DNA of 64,000 nt from Vitis vinifera (lineage: Eukaryota > Streptophyta > Magnoliopsida > Vitales > Vitaceae), in NCBI RefSeq assembly GCF_030704535.1, contig NC_081819.1, positions 18,262,001-18,326,000 on the forward strand. The letters are read 5' to 3'. Positions 1-12,100 of the stretch are shown piece after piece. Positions within the stretch are counted from its first letter, which is position 1, and each line of letters starts with the position of its first letter. The position numbers were made by a program, and so were the translations under genes. Under the pieces are notes generated by a model that searched no databases, had not been told where the DNA came from, and saw only the letters and a list, made by a program, of their open reading frames with translations.

Positions 1-700
1 ATGGATAGTTTTCAATGAGGTGCTTAAAAAAAAAATTGCCAATGAGAATGAATTTGCTTAATGTTCTCATTATTTCATAGAAGACCCCTTCAAGGAGGAG
101 AGTTCAACAAAGCCAAGCTCTGGGGGTTGATCTTTTTAAGAATAAGCTTTGTCCAAGAAAGCCCTTTCCATGTATATATATATATAAGGGTCTTCAAAAA
201 GCCCACGGCCCAGGCCCGAGCCTATTTCTGGATGGGCCGGGCCACAGTCCCCAATTTAGGCCCGGACTGGCCCGCTTGTAGGCCCATAGGCTGCCCGTAG
301 GCCCGCCACTTAAAAAAAATGTATATACATATATAAAAAAAGATATTCAAAAAATAGAAAATGCTACATTAATAAAAATATTCATTGCTAACTATTTTAT
401 TAATTGAATGTATACATTACATTTGAAAATGTGGGAAAAGTTTACATCACTACAAAATAAGTACATCCCAACTAGGTTGGCATCCACTTATTTATCAATC
501 ATTTGTACTTTTCAACCACAAAAAATAAAAATAAAAATAAAAATATGACATACATTTAGTAAAATATTTTAATCATTATCTTTTGGCGGTGATGGCGAAC
601 TATCGCAAATTCATGAAGATCTTGATGATTTTAGTTTTTCCATATTGGCAAACATATTTTCTTCTTGAATAGAATCAAATATCCTTTTATCTGCTATTGC

Positions 701-2580
701 CTAGTCTTTCACACATATATTTGCTTCAATAGAATCTGGCGTTAAGCTGCATCGTTTATCACTAACTACTCTTCCACCTACACTAAAAGCAGCTTCTAAT
801 GCAACTGTACTCACAGGAACTGTTAGTACATCACGAGCAATGATAAAAAATACAGGATATTTGTGTTGTTGTGATTTCCACCATATTAAAATATCAAAAT
901 CTTCATCATCTTCAAATGAAATTAAATCAGTATTAAGATATCTATCTAAATCAGTTGTGTTGTTTGGAGAACTATTTGTTGTCTTCTTTCGACTTTTCAA
1001 CATTTCTAGAGCTCCTTTATAAAAAGATGAAGAGCTTGTAGATGTAGGTGGTAATTTAATAGAACTAATATCATCACCATATTTTTCTTTATAATAGTTA
1101 TATAAATTATATAATAATGAATTTTTTTCATTTTTAAGTTCTTCAATTTTTATTTGGTCATTAAAATAAATAATTGTTAACCATTCATCCAAAGCTTCAA
1201 ATTTCAATCTAGGGTCCATAATTAAACCAAGATAAAAAATTAAAGGTATTTCTCCCCAATATTTTCTAAATTTTTCTATCATTGCAAATATTACATCATT
1301 AAATATATCCAAATTTAAATATTTTTTAAGTACAATAAAAATATTAGTTATTTGCATAACAACTCGGTTTGAAGATGGATAATATACACCACAAATTTTT
1401 TTTGTTAAAGTATCAAATACTTCAAAAAGATCTCTTAAAAGATCTGCAATATGCCAATCATAATCATTTAATACATCAATATCTGTTTCACAATCATTGC
1501 TAATTAATTGTATTTCATATAGTTCTACTACTTTTCTATATTTTATAATAGTTTATAAAAGTTTATAAGTGGAATTCCATCTAGTGGGCATATCCAAATT
1601 TATATTTCTTTTTTTTCATATTTAACATTTTGGAACAATAAAAAAATAATTCATGTTTTGCTTGAGAACTATTAAGACCCGCAGCAATGCCTCTAATTTT
1701 TTGTAATGTATCATCAATGTGTTTTAATCCATTTTTTACAATTAAAATTAAAATATGTGCACAACAACGCTCATGAAATATTTTTCATTGATTTTCTTTT
1801 ATTTGCCAATATCGTTTTAATCTATATACTGCTGCATCATTATTAAAAGCATTATCTAATGTTATTGTAAATATTTTATCACGAATGCCAAAATCTATAA
1901 TTTCATCATTTATTAAAAATGCTATATTTTTACCATTATGTGGAGCATTTATTATTTTAAATGAAATAATTCTTTTATTTAATTTCCATTCATTATCAAT
2001 ATAATGAGCAGTTATACATGAAAAAAACCACTGTGAGTTAAAGATGTCCAAATATCAGATGTTAAACAAATTCTTCCTTCAAAATTTGCAAAAAAAAAAA
2101 ATTTGAATTTTCTTTTTGTGTTTCAAAATTTTTTATAAGACTTCTTTTAACCGTATTTCCAGAGCAACCTTAAAATTGAGGATTAACAGCTCGTTGCATT
2201 GTTCCCGTATAATAATGAGTTTCCATGAAATTGAAAGGTTGTTCTGCTCTTATTATATAATCAGTCATTTCTTCACGACAATAAGATTCATCATAAAAAA
2301 AATGTTTTTAAATTTCCACTTTCATCTTTACCTAATTGCATATAATTTCTAATATCTACATTATTTTTAGTTTTATAATTTTCATGATGCCTTTTTAAAT
2401 GACTTGTACTTGCATTTAAACCACCACTAAGAAGTTTGTTACAAATTTTACATTTTGCTTTTATTTCTTTTTTATTATTTTCTAAATTTATTTCTATTCT
2501 ATCAAAAAAATTTCATATATTTGAAGTAAATTTTTTGTTATCACATGCATTAGATGAAGAACAATAACCACTTGTCATAA
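701..2580 (-). pseudogene. hAT transposase pseudogene
   Basis: Broken minus-strand coding sequence, read from high to low coordinates. A BED-type zinc finger lies at about 2383-2460, with a visible CKIC pair followed by an HLKRHH segment. A central transposase block lies at 1785-2051, with ITAHYIDNEWKLNKRI and the catalytic-region-like TITLDNAFNNDA. The C-terminal hAT dimerisation region lies at 701-1357, with VPVSTVALEAAFS and DKRCSLTPDSIEANICV. These blocks appear in the usual hAT order but in separate reading frames with stops between them. The family recognises element ends in the nucleus and catalyses cut-and-paste transposition. This copy cannot make a full transposase. The family call is firm; the exact subfamily is not determined. 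Confidence 0.85.
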
Positions 2581-3021
2581 TTATAATTATTGATAAAATA
2601 TTATGCTAAAAATAATAAATGTAAAATTAAAATGTAACAAATAAATAAAAGAAAAGGTGAAGTATGTTACTAAATTGGAGAACCGAAGCAGAAATTCCTT
2701 CAAATTCGAACTCTTTGAGCCACCAATACTTGTTTTTCACCACCAATAATATTGAATAATTTGAGACAAAATGCAATAATTGGAAATATTGTGGAATGGG
2801 AGAGAGCTTAAGAGTTGAGAGAATGAAATAAATTGAGGATATTTAATATTTATAGGGAGGTATGTGACCGTTAAGATTTAATTTTTTTTTTAACTGCCAA
2901 GATGACTGTTCAACGGTCATATACTTTGAAATTTAACATTTGAAGTGAGTGGTTTGTTCAACGGTCATGTGACTGTTGAACAGTCAACTCACTTTTTTTT
3001 TTTTCAAAAATCATACAATAT

Positions 3022-3026
<5 letters not shown>

Positions 3027-3077
<51 letters not shown>
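3027..3077. repeat. (TA)n microsatellite inside the hAT element
   Basis: About 50 bases of nearly pure TA dinucleotides near the right end of the hAT element. Confidence 0.95.
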
Positions 3078-3078
<1 letters not shown>

Positions 3079-3324
3079 CTAATGCAAAATAGTTGCATAA
3101 AAGAGGGACAACTTAATTGGTGGTTGGCTCTTCTTGAAATCCACAAGGGAAGTGTTCAAATCCCCCTTCCTTTAAAACTCAAAAGACATTTTAATTTTTA
3201 CCCAAGCCCGCCCGCCAAGCCTGGCCAGCCCATTGACTGGTCAACGGGCTCAGTGGCCCACCCCGAGCTGGGCCATGGGCCTTGCTCCTCCGGGCAGGGC
3301 GGCCCGGCCCGTTGGAGACCCTTA

Positions 3325-5415
3325 TATATATATATATATATAGGAAGTTAGATGAAGGGGGTTCCTTTAAGTGGATGGTTATGAGGAGGAACTTCCAAGA
3401 ATGGGGACCTCCCTTAAGGGAGAGCCCAAATAATGTGGTGAAATATTTTTACAGTGCTTAAAGGTTTACCTTTTTGAAAATAAATTAAGTCCAGAGAGTA
3501 AATGCAAATAGCCTTTTTTCTACTTAACCAAGCTCTATAATATCACGTTGAAGTACCAATTTTCCTAATCATGCTCTTTAACATGTTTTAAGGCTATTCT
3601 TCTGTCATAGCATGCCGTCTCCTTCTTAGCTAAATGTGGTTAAAGAAACAAGGACATTGGTGTGGTGCCAACCAGGTCCCCTTTGATGCCTAGAATAGGG
3701 AGAAATCATGCATTCGTAGAAAAAGAGGAAAGTGGGGGTGAAATCAATACCTCTCCATTTTAATAGAAGAAAAGGATTATGAGTTCTCATTTTTTATTCT
3801 ATCAATCTTCTACATGTCCATGAACTTAATGTCTGCTTTTTTTTTTTCTTTATTATTATTATTATTATTATTCATGTGGTTTATATCACAAGTGCACGAC
3901 AAGGTGAAACAACCAGACTAGCTAGTTTTCAGAAAGGAAGGCCAAAAAGAACTTTGTTTAGTTTTTCTTTTGTAAAAGTGTGCTAGTGTGCTCAACCACC
4001 TTCACAGTACACTCATCTGTTGGCAATAAAAGTGGCAATAGCTTAAAATGGGACAAAAGGGAAGAAGACTCTGATGATGAGGGCATATGGTCACACCCCA
4101 TGAGCTGGCTGGTCCCATCAAGATGGTCCCCAAAGAGGGGTTATTGGATTTCTTTTTACCAACTATATGCCTCATCACTACTACCGGTGAGAAAGCAAAA
4201 AAAATGATGTGTCAAATGCTACACCCCTCTTCTCATGCTCTACCAAACCCACTTGTCAATTCCCATCACTCCCACCCCCTAGTGGCATTTTTTAGGAATG
4301 AGGCATATAATTCTAACTCCTTAATTTTCTTTCGGTTCTGAGTTGATTCCCTAAGTTTTATTTTAGATGTTTGTCGGATTTCAGAAAAAGAAACAAGCGA
4401 TACTTCATCTTTGATAGATGTTAATCAATTTTCTGATCAATCTCTCTATCATCAAAGGTTCCAAATTGCTAGACCCTCGATCACTCTAGAAATTGGGTGA
4501 TCCAATGTCAATTCTTTAACCACTATTAAGATGTTTTGATCTCTATGTAGAAGCTCAGCTATCTTCACTCACAAGTCAAATGAGGAGATGATTAACTTGT
4601 CAATTCGTTTGTGACATCAAGTTTGAGAATCTACCCTTTAATGGAAAAGCTACATGATTAGTGGGTCACTAGACGACGGAATGTTATTGAATCATGTTGT
4701 TTTAGAATCTTATGCTGGTAATAGACCACCTTACATTCTCTAGCTATTAGAAAATGTGAAAGAAACAAGACCCAGAAAATCACAAATGCCCACTGAGAAG
4801 CACGAATGTGTCAAGCTCATAAATGACACAGCACATAAAAGATCTGGAAAAAGGGTTCCTTTTCTCTAGCATTTTCCCGAGAAACATGATTGGAAAGAAA
4901 ATTTTCCAATCCTTTCTCTAGCTTGTTCCAATAATAAGTACCCAGAAAATGCCCATCAACAACTACAAACGTGACAAGCTCAAAAATGGGAGAACAGTAT
5001 GAAGAATTTGGATAAGGGTTTCCTTCCCCACCATTTTCCTTTAGAGGCATCATTCAACACAACATAAAATGAAAGACTCCTAAAGTTTAAGACCCTCTTT
5101 GGTTGTATAAGTATAATCAAGTGTCCATGAAGACATGTAAACACCTCTCTCCACTGAACAATACGAAACTACACTCCTACAAGTAATTGTAAGCAGAAGT
5201 GCTTTTCTTACACCCTCAAAATTGGATTTTCCAAAGCGGGTTGATCAGGGCGTAGGGCAGTCCCACATCTCTCACTCTCAAGTTGATTTTGCAGCTTTAT
5301 TTCGTGTCCCTTTTTCAAAACCAAGGCGTGCTGTTTTGAGGAAAAGGAGAGGTAGTGGGTAGATACTTTGATCGTAAGTCAGTTAGTTATTATGTCAACT
5401 CTATGTGGCACCTTT
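3325..5415. other. Intergenic DNA between hAT element and subtilase A promoter
   Basis: No gene is supported here. Open frames at 3980-4341 and 4817-5053 lack recognisable domains. The stretch holds a short ATT repeat (about 3855-3872), an approximately 171-bp imperfect tandem repeat (4769-5055), and at its right end promoter blocks shared with the two other subtilase copies. Confidence 0.6.
4769..5055. repeat. Imperfect tandem duplication, period about 171 bp
   Basis: The words ACCCAGAAAAT, GACAAGCTCA(A/T)AAATG, AAGGGTT(T)CCTT and CATTTTCC recur in the same order in two consecutive blocks, the first starting at about 4769 and the second at about 4940. Confidence 0.7.
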
Positions 5416-5479
5416 CTTTGCCTATATAAGCCACTCTTCAACTTTGGACATTCTTCACCCTTTTGAGGACAAAACAGAG
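5134..5479 (+). promoter_or_regulatory. Promoter and leader exon of subtilase A
   Basis: A TATA box CTATATAAG lies at 5422-5430 in the context CTTTGCCTATATAAG, identical to copy B and one base different from copy C. Upstream are two further shared blocks: TGTAAACACC...CTCCACT (about 5136-5155) and AAAAGGAGAGGTAGTGG (5342-5357). Transcription probably begins near 5455. A leader exon likely ends at 5479 at the donor ACAGAG|GTACAG. The 5'-UTR intron then runs to 5967 (CAAACAG|GCACC), seven bases before the coding ATG. Promoter and splice sites are inferred from sequence and paralogue comparison. Confidence 0.65.
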
Positions 5480-5975
5480 GTACAGTTGCGCAAGAAGTTG
5501 TTAATTAGTTGTGTGTTTGTGTGTGTATAATGGGCTGTTAGGTCCATTCCTTCATGGGTTTGGGTGGTGATATTCTTTTCTGTCTCATGTGATCAGTAGG
5601 ATAACAGTATAACACCTTAGTATGTGTATCAGCAGTTCTGCCACTGGGTCGGGGTCGGGTTGGTAGTACTAGTAAGGCATGTTGCTGCATACGGGTCTTT
5701 AGGCCCATTCCTAAATTGGCATCTAGTTCAAATGTAAGTCACATAGAATCATGTCTAGCTAGCTTGCTTGGCTTGTAGTTTTGCTGCTGGGCTCGGCCTA
5801 GGTTTGCCTGGTTTGATCTCCAAATGTTCTTGGGTGTCACCGGCAGTTCAATTGTTAATTATCAAAGCTCTAGTCTTCTGATCTTTGCTCACGTTACCCC
5901 CCATAATTAGTGACTAATTCACTTGACATAATGTCCCTACTAATACATATTCTCCTCTTTCAAACAGGCACCACA

Positions 5976-8279
5976 ATGTTTCGAACATCATTTTTGTTGT
6001 TGGCTTTCATGGCTGCCGCAACTTCAATTGCTTCAACTGACAAACAGACGTATGTAGTTCACATGGACAAGGCCAAGATCACAGCTTTACGCCTTGCTCT
6101 TGGCGATTCCAAGAAATGGTATGAAGCAGTTGTTGATTCCATCATTGAACTCTCAACTCAAGATGAAGAAGAAGAAACATCTCCTCCTCAGCTCCTATAC
6201 ACTTATGAAACTGCCATGACCGGCTTTGCCGCAAAGCTCTCCATCAAGCAGTTGCAAGCCTTGGACAAAGTTGAGGGGTTTCTATCAGCTGTCCCTGATG
6301 AATTACTAAGTCTCCACACCACACACTCACCTCAGTTTCTTGGCCTGCACAAGGGGAAAGGACTGTGGAGTACTCACAACTTGGCTACTGACGTTATAAT
6401 TGGCATCATTGATAGTGGAATCTGGCCTGAACACGTTAGTTTCCATGACTGGGGCATGTCACCTGTGCCCTCTAAATGGAAGGGTGCCTGCGAGGAAGGC
6501 ACAAAGTTCACATCTTCCAACTGCAACAAGAAGCTTATAGGTGCGAGAGCCTTTTTCAAAGGCTATGAGGCCAGAGCCGGGAGAATCAATGAAACAGTGG
6601 ATTACCGATCTGCTAGGGACTCCCAAGGTCATGGGACACACACTGCATCAACTGCAGCTGGTGATATGGTAGCTGGAGCTAGCATTTTTGGCATGGCCAA
6701 GGGCTCTGCCAGTGGAATGATGTATACATCAAGAATAGCTGCCTACAAAGTTTGTTATATTCAAGGTTGCGCTAACTCCGATATATTAGCAGCAATAGAC
6801 CAGGCTGTTTCCGATGGGGTTGACATCTTGTCACTCTCTTTGGGAGGTGCCTCAAGGCCGTATTATAGTGATAGCTTGGCTATAGCTTCTTTCGGGGCAG
6901 TTCAAAACGGAGTTTTAGTTTCTTGCTCTGCAGGAAATTCAGGCCCTTCTAGTTCAACAGTTTCCAATTCCGCACCATGGATCATGACCATTGCTGCAAG
7001 CTCCCTTGATAGAAGCTTCCCTACTATAGTTAAGCTTGGTAATGGGGAAACATATCATGGGGCATCTTTATATTCTGGCAAGCCAACTCATAAACTATTG
7101 CTTGCTTATGGAGAAACAGCGGGCAGTCAAGGAGCTGAATACTGCACTATGGGCACACTCTCTCCGGATCTGATAAAAGGAAAGATTGTTGTATGTCAGC
7201 GAGGCATCAATGGCCGAGTTCAAAAGGGGGAACAAGTGAGAATGGCGGGTGGAGCTGGAATGCTACTGCTGAATACTGAAGATCAAGGTGAAGAACTTAT
7301 TGCTGATGCACACATTTTACCAGCCACTTCCTTAGGGGCTTCAGCAGCCAAATCCATAATAAAATATGCAAGCTCCAGGAATCCAACAGCTTCAATTGTA
7401 TTCCAAGGGACTGTGTATGGCAATCCTGCGCCTGTAATGGCAGCATTCTCTTCAAGAGGCCCTGCTTCAGAAGGGCCTTATGTGATCAAGCCCGATGTGA
7501 CTGCTCCAGGCGTCAACATACTGGCTTCATGGCCACCAACAGTTAGCCCTACTCGGCTCAATACGGATAACAGAAGCGTACTATTCAATATAGTCTCTGG
7601 GACATCAATGTCTTGCCCTCATGTTAGTGGCCTAGCCGCGCTTCTTAAAGCAGTCCACAAAGACTGGTCACCCGCAGCAATCAAGTCAGCCCTGATGACA
7701 ACTGCTTATACTCTAGACAACAAGAGGGCTTCAATTTCTGATATGGGTTCTGGTGGCTCACCAGCCACCCCATTCGCTTGTGGTTCAGGTCATGTCAATC
7801 CGGAGAAAGCCTCTGATCCAGGGCTAATTTATGACATTACAACCGACGACTATCTCAACCACTTGTGTAGCCTTAACTACACCTCTTCTCAGATAGCTCT
7901 AGTGTCAAGGGGGATCAGTTTCACTTGCCCAAATGACACACTTCATCTTCAACCTGGAGACTTGAACTACCCTTCATTAGCAGTACTTTTCAATGGCAAT
8001 GCCCAAAACAACAGTGCCACATACAAAAGAACTGTAACAAATGTTGGGCAACCTACTAGTACTTATGTGGCGCAGGTACAGGAGCCTGATGGAGTATCAG
8101 TCATGGTTGAGCCTAGTGTCTTAAAGTTCAGAAAATTCAATCAGAGACTGAGTTATAAGGTGAGCTTTGTTGCCATGGGAGCAGCATCAGCTTCAGTACC
8201 AAGTTCATCTTTCGGATCTCTTGTTTGGGTGTCTAAGAAGCATAGGGTTAGAAGTCCTATTGCAATAACTTGGCAGTAG
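5976..8279 (+). CDS. SBT1.1: Subtilisin-like serine protease, SBT1.1-type (copy A)
   Basis: Single-exon gene for a 767-residue secreted subtilase (MEROPS S8, pyrolysin-type). Order: signal peptide (residues 1-20, hydrophobic LLLAFMAAA), I9 propeptide (about 25-115, starting YVVHMDKAK and ending LSLHTTHSP), catalytic domain with Asp146 (IIDSG), His219 (GHGTHT), oxyanion Asn321 (AGNSGP) and Ser544 (SGTSMS), a protease-associated insert at about 375-485 (KGKIVVC, GGAGMLL), and a C-terminal fibronectin-III-like domain (KRTVTNVG to SPIAITWQ). All catalytic residues are present. The ATG at 5976 was chosen because an in-frame ATG at 5910 lies within the predicted 5'-UTR intron and the methionine at 5976 starts the signal peptide. 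Such enzymes process apoplastic peptides and cell-wall proteins; Arabidopsis SBT1.1 is linked to phytosulfokine precursor cleavage. The exact substrate here is unknown. The two other copies lie on the opposite strand at 48 and 56 kb. Confidence 0.93.
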   Translation: MFRTSFLLLAFMAAATSIASTDKQTYVVHMDKAKITALRLALGDSKKWYEAVVDSIIELSTQDEEEETSPPQLLYTYETAMTGFAAKLSIKQLQALDKVEGFLSAVPDELLSLHTTHSPQFLGLHKGKGLWSTHNLATDVIIGIIDSGIWPEHVSFHDWGMSPVPSKWKGACEEGTKFTSSNCNKKLIGARAFFKGYEARAGRINETVDYRSARDSQGHGTHTASTAAGDMVAGASIFGMAKGSASGMMYTSRIAAYKVCYIQGCANSDILAAIDQAVSDGVDILSLSLGGASRPYYSDSLAIASFGAVQNGVLVSCSAGNSGPSSSTVSNSAPWIMTIAASSLDRSFPTIVKLGNGETYHGASLYSGKPTHKLLLAYGETAGSQGAEYCTMGTLSPDLIKGKIVVCQRGINGRVQKGEQVRMAGGAGMLLLNTEDQGEELIADAHILPATSLGASAAKSIIKYASSRNPTASIVFQGTVYGNPAPVMAAFSSRGPASEGPYVIKPDVTAPGVNILASWPPTVSPTRLNTDNRSVLFNIVSGTSMSCPHVSGLAALLKAVHKDWSPAAIKSALMTTAYTLDNKRASISDMGSGGSPATPFACGSGHVNPEKASDPGLIYDITTDDYLNHLCSLNYTSSQIALVSRGISFTCPNDTLHLQPGDLNYPSLAVLFNGNAQNNSATYKRTVTNVGQPTSTYVAQVQEPDGVSVMVEPSVLKFRKFNQRLSYKVSFVAMGAASASVPSSSFGSLVWVSKKHRVRSPIAITWQ

Positions 8280-9160
8280 CCCTCCATGAAAGCCTTCATC
8301 TACAGAGATTCCAAGCTTGAATTCTATTATGTTATGGAAAATTAGATGAAGATCAGTACTCTTCATTTTGTCCTAATAGAAATGTAGCATTCAATAAGAG
8401 ACATGGGACTTGAGCATTGACCCATGATCAATATAATGAAAAAGGGCAAGAGAAGTAAAGATAAAGGTGTGTTTTACTAGAAAAATAGTGAGATAATTGG
8501 AATGTAATCTTTACTTGGGAAATGGATCCTTCCTTATTCCTCACTGGCATTTTTTGACTATGAAAACCAAGGATTGGACACAAAACGCCCTTCATTCTTA
8601 TAACAATCACCAAAATGCCACCCATTGATATTTTGCCTTTTTTTTGTACAATTGATTGCATTATCATTGGAGAGCAGGATTCCCTGCTGCAATCCCATAG
8701 CAGTTACACTACTAACATGATCTTAACCGTACACGTGGGAGGCAAAAACAGATCCATACAGTCCAACTTTGATCATATCTTCTTCTGATAGGCCACTGAA
8801 TGCCTAGAACTAGATCTAACGGCCAGGAAGATTTGACCCAACAGCCCAGATCAAAAGGTTCGTTTTCTATACAAACAAAACCACACCTCATTACACCTCT
8901 CCCCCCTTTCTCAGCGATTCCATCTCTGTAATCATTCATCACCCGCTCGTAAGCTTCTTTTTTTATTTCTACAGAAATTTACTGAAAAGGGCTAGATTTT
9001 TTTCTGATTTGACTCTTCTGGGTCTGATCCAAAACCACCCAACAATAAGCGTGAACAGAGATTTTTGGGGTTTGGCGAGTTAGGGCTTTGGGGTTGGACT
9101 CAGTAGCCGGAAGAGCTGAGTCACTCTGTTTCTTGTGTTTGATAAGTGTGACTTGAGTCT
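8280..9160. other. 3' flank of subtilase A and promoter region of PEX16
   Basis: Contains the 3'-UTR of copy A (possible poly(A) signals AATAAG near 8393 and AATATAATG near 8430) followed by the PEX16 upstream region. A G-box CACGTGG at 8732-8738 lies about 430 bases before the PEX16 ATG. The bases before the ATG are CT-rich (about 8890-8970). No gene is supported here. Confidence 0.55.
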
Positions 9161-12100
9161 ATGGAGGCTTATAAGAAATGGGTTAGGAGGAACAGGGACT
9201 ATGTTCACTCATTAGAGTCTCTGGCTAATGTAAGCCCCTTTCAACTTCTGCTAATTTCGTTTGTCTTCTTTTGATATAATTTTCAATCAATGGTGCTGTT
9301 TATGTATTTTTGTACGGTTTTTGTGCATTTTTTCTCGTTTCTTTGAGCGATGTGTCCGTTTGGATTGATGGGTTTTTATTAAGCTTCTTTGTATCATTCA
9401 TGTTAATTCTAGAACGGTGAAAATCTGACAAATATTGGTATTGAACTGTGTTTGGATGTATAAGTGAAGCTATCTCATACGATTGTTGTAAATTGCTATG
9501 TGGATGCTGTTATTTTCTTGTTTGAACTGTGGCTTTGTGGGATTTCCTTATTCTTGTTTATATTTTTCATGGTGGCTCAGAGATGGTGAGCATCTGATAG
9601 AATTTGAGCTTGAACTCTGTTTGGATGTGCTGGTAATGATATATTGTCTGTGTATTGTAAACTATTGTTCAGGATATGTTGCTTACTTGATTATTGGACT
9701 GTTTTCTTCATGAGGCTTCATAGTGCTTACTGCTTTTTATCATCCATGGTAATTGAGAGATGGTGAAATTTGTGACCAAAACTCAGTTTTGATCAATGTT
9801 TTAGAAGGCTAAAGACAGTCTTCAGGCGAATTGCCTAAATGAGGTGTACAACTTAAACAAATAAAAAATGAAAAATTATCAAAAAAAAAAAAAACTCATA
9901 AAGTCACAAATCACAATAAATTTGAATAATAATTAAAAAGAATTTCATTATGATAAAATTAATTATTTTTCATTATTAATAGTTCTAATTTAGTTCTTTT
10001 TTCTAATATAAAATTTAGCCCTCTCTCTTGATTTTACAAAATAATGTTCAACATTGTTGTTACTATCACTAGGATCTTCCAAAAAAGATAATCATATCCA
10101 ATTGCTATATTATCCTCCCTGTTGTTTTAATACCCACCCATCCTTGTTCTTCGTCCACCAATTTTTTTTATAGGTAAAAGCACAGAAAAATTTTTATATA
10201 TAAAAGAGTAAAGGGCACCTAAAGGCTAACTCAAAGTATACAAGGAGTATACAAGAAACACCTAAAAGGAAATAACAAAAAAAGAAAAAGGGATAAAAAA
10301 AATTTCATCCACCCTCATCTAGAACCCAACCAATCAAAAAGTTAATTAAAGGTAAAGGATGTTCATCTATAAACAACTTAGTCCAAGACCACAAATTACA
10401 TACAAAAAAAACTTTCATCCTTTGAATTGAAAACCCCTCATTATCAAAAGCAATCATGTTTCTTTCCTACCAAACTGACCAAAAGAATCATAAGGGGGTT
10501 GCCCTCCACACCTTTTTATGCTTCTTGCCCACAAAAGAAACATACCAACCAAGAAAGGTCTCTCTAATTGACAAAGGGAGGATCCATGTCACCCAAATAG
10601 AGCAAATAATAACTCCTACAAAACCCTAGCCTTGGTGCAATAGATTAGAATATAATCAATAGACTTTTCTTCAACACAACAAAGGAAACATCTATTGGCC
10701 ATGGACCACCTTTTAAGTTGATCCAAGGTTAAAACATTACCCCACGAAGCTTCCCAAGCAAAAAAACCCATCTTGGTAGGAACATAAGAGCTCCAAATGA
10801 TGCTCCTCGGGAACAGGATTGCATATCTAAGCTCAAGAGCACTATAAAGAGACTTAACAGAAAATTTCTCATCCTTAGTCTCTTTCCATAACACCCTATT
10901 CTCCAAATCGGATATCAACCTCTTCCCTTGTATTTTTAAAAGGAACCTCTCCACCATCTCCACCTGCCAATCATTGAAAGGCTTAGAGAACCAGGGATTC
11001 CAATCCCCCTCCTCACTTGTAGAGTCCCAAATCTCTGCCACCCATGCCTCTTTTGAAGCCGCTAAGGCATACAAAGAGGGGAAAGAATTGCACAAAGCAT
11101 CGCTCCCACACCACTTGTCCTTCCAAAATCTCACTCTTCTACCATCCCCCATAGAGAACACAATTTTATTATGCAATAAAGACCCTTCCTTCCTGATTTC
11201 CTTCCATAACCCCACACCATGTCCCTCCCTCATTTTTCGAGTACACGACCCCCTTTCTTCCACCCCAAACTTCCTACTAATAACTTACTTCCAAAGAGTC
11301 TCCCTTTTTACTGCAAAGCGCCAACTCCATTTTCATAAGAGGGCCCTATTGAGTGTAGATAGGTATCTAACAACCAAGTCATCTTTCCTTTAATTTGAAC
11401 AAACAATCACCCACTTTGCAAGATGAGGATTCCTCTCCAAAGTCCAAACCACCTTCCCCCGCCCCAAAAAAAGTCTTTTGGATCCGCTCTAGTCTCAATC
11501 TAACCACTCTTAACATATGCATAAAAAACATGAAGTAAATGGGTATGCTAGACAAAGTACTCCAAATGAGAGTGATTCTCCCTCCTTTAGAAATAAATTG
11601 CCTTTTCCACATGGCTAGCCTATTCCAAAACCTCTCCTCCACACCATCCCACACCAGCATAGATTTATGTGAAGCCCCAAATAAGTGGAAGGAAGCTCCC
11701 CCACCTTGCAACCAAGCTCAAGGGCCAAAATCTCTAAATTCTCTACCCTCCCCCATTGGTAAAATTTCACTCTTATCCAAGTTGATTCTCAAACCTGATA
11801 TGGCTTCAAACCACATTAACAACTAGCTCAAATAAGTCATCTAATCCTGGGAAGCCTCACAAAAATATAAGTGTATCATCTGCGAACAGAAAGTGAGTGA
11901 TTTGAGCCCCATCTCCACCCCTTTCCTCTACCCTACAGCCACATAAAAAACCTCCACGCACTACTCTATTGATAGCATCCACCAATTGTCATGGTATCTT
12001 TTTTTATCTATCAATAATTAGATTATATATGAGATCAATCACTAGGACAATCAACAATTCCCTTATTCTTCTCAATCTCTCTTTTTCCCTTCCATTTAAA

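Larger units (their letters stand above)
185..3324 (-). mobile_element. Decayed hAT-superfamily DNA transposon
   Basis: An approximately 3.1 kb element lies between near-matching inverted ends: left TAAGGGTCTTCAA (from 185) and right, read on the other strand, TAAGGGTCTCCAA (from 3324). Both ends sit inside TA repeats, so the 8-bp target duplication expected of hAT elements cannot be resolved. The 120-150 bp inside each end are GC-rich and full of GGCCC words, unlike the AT-rich core. Transposase fragments of the hAT family are encoded on the minus strand (BED zinc finger, central catalytic region, C-terminal dimerisation region), broken by stops and frameshifts. The element is therefore probably immobile by itself, although its ends may still be recognised by a related transposase. 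Confidence 0.85.

Noticed and set aside
5910..5975. Upstream in-frame ATG of subtilase A, extending the protein by 22 residues
   Set aside because: It lies in the predicted 5'-UTR intron; the comparable extension in copy B (from 50423) is also intronic, and the signal peptide starts at the downstream methionine.
10974..11393. Plus-strand open frame in PEX16 intron 1
   Set aside because: It is the antisense of the LINE reverse transcriptase region.
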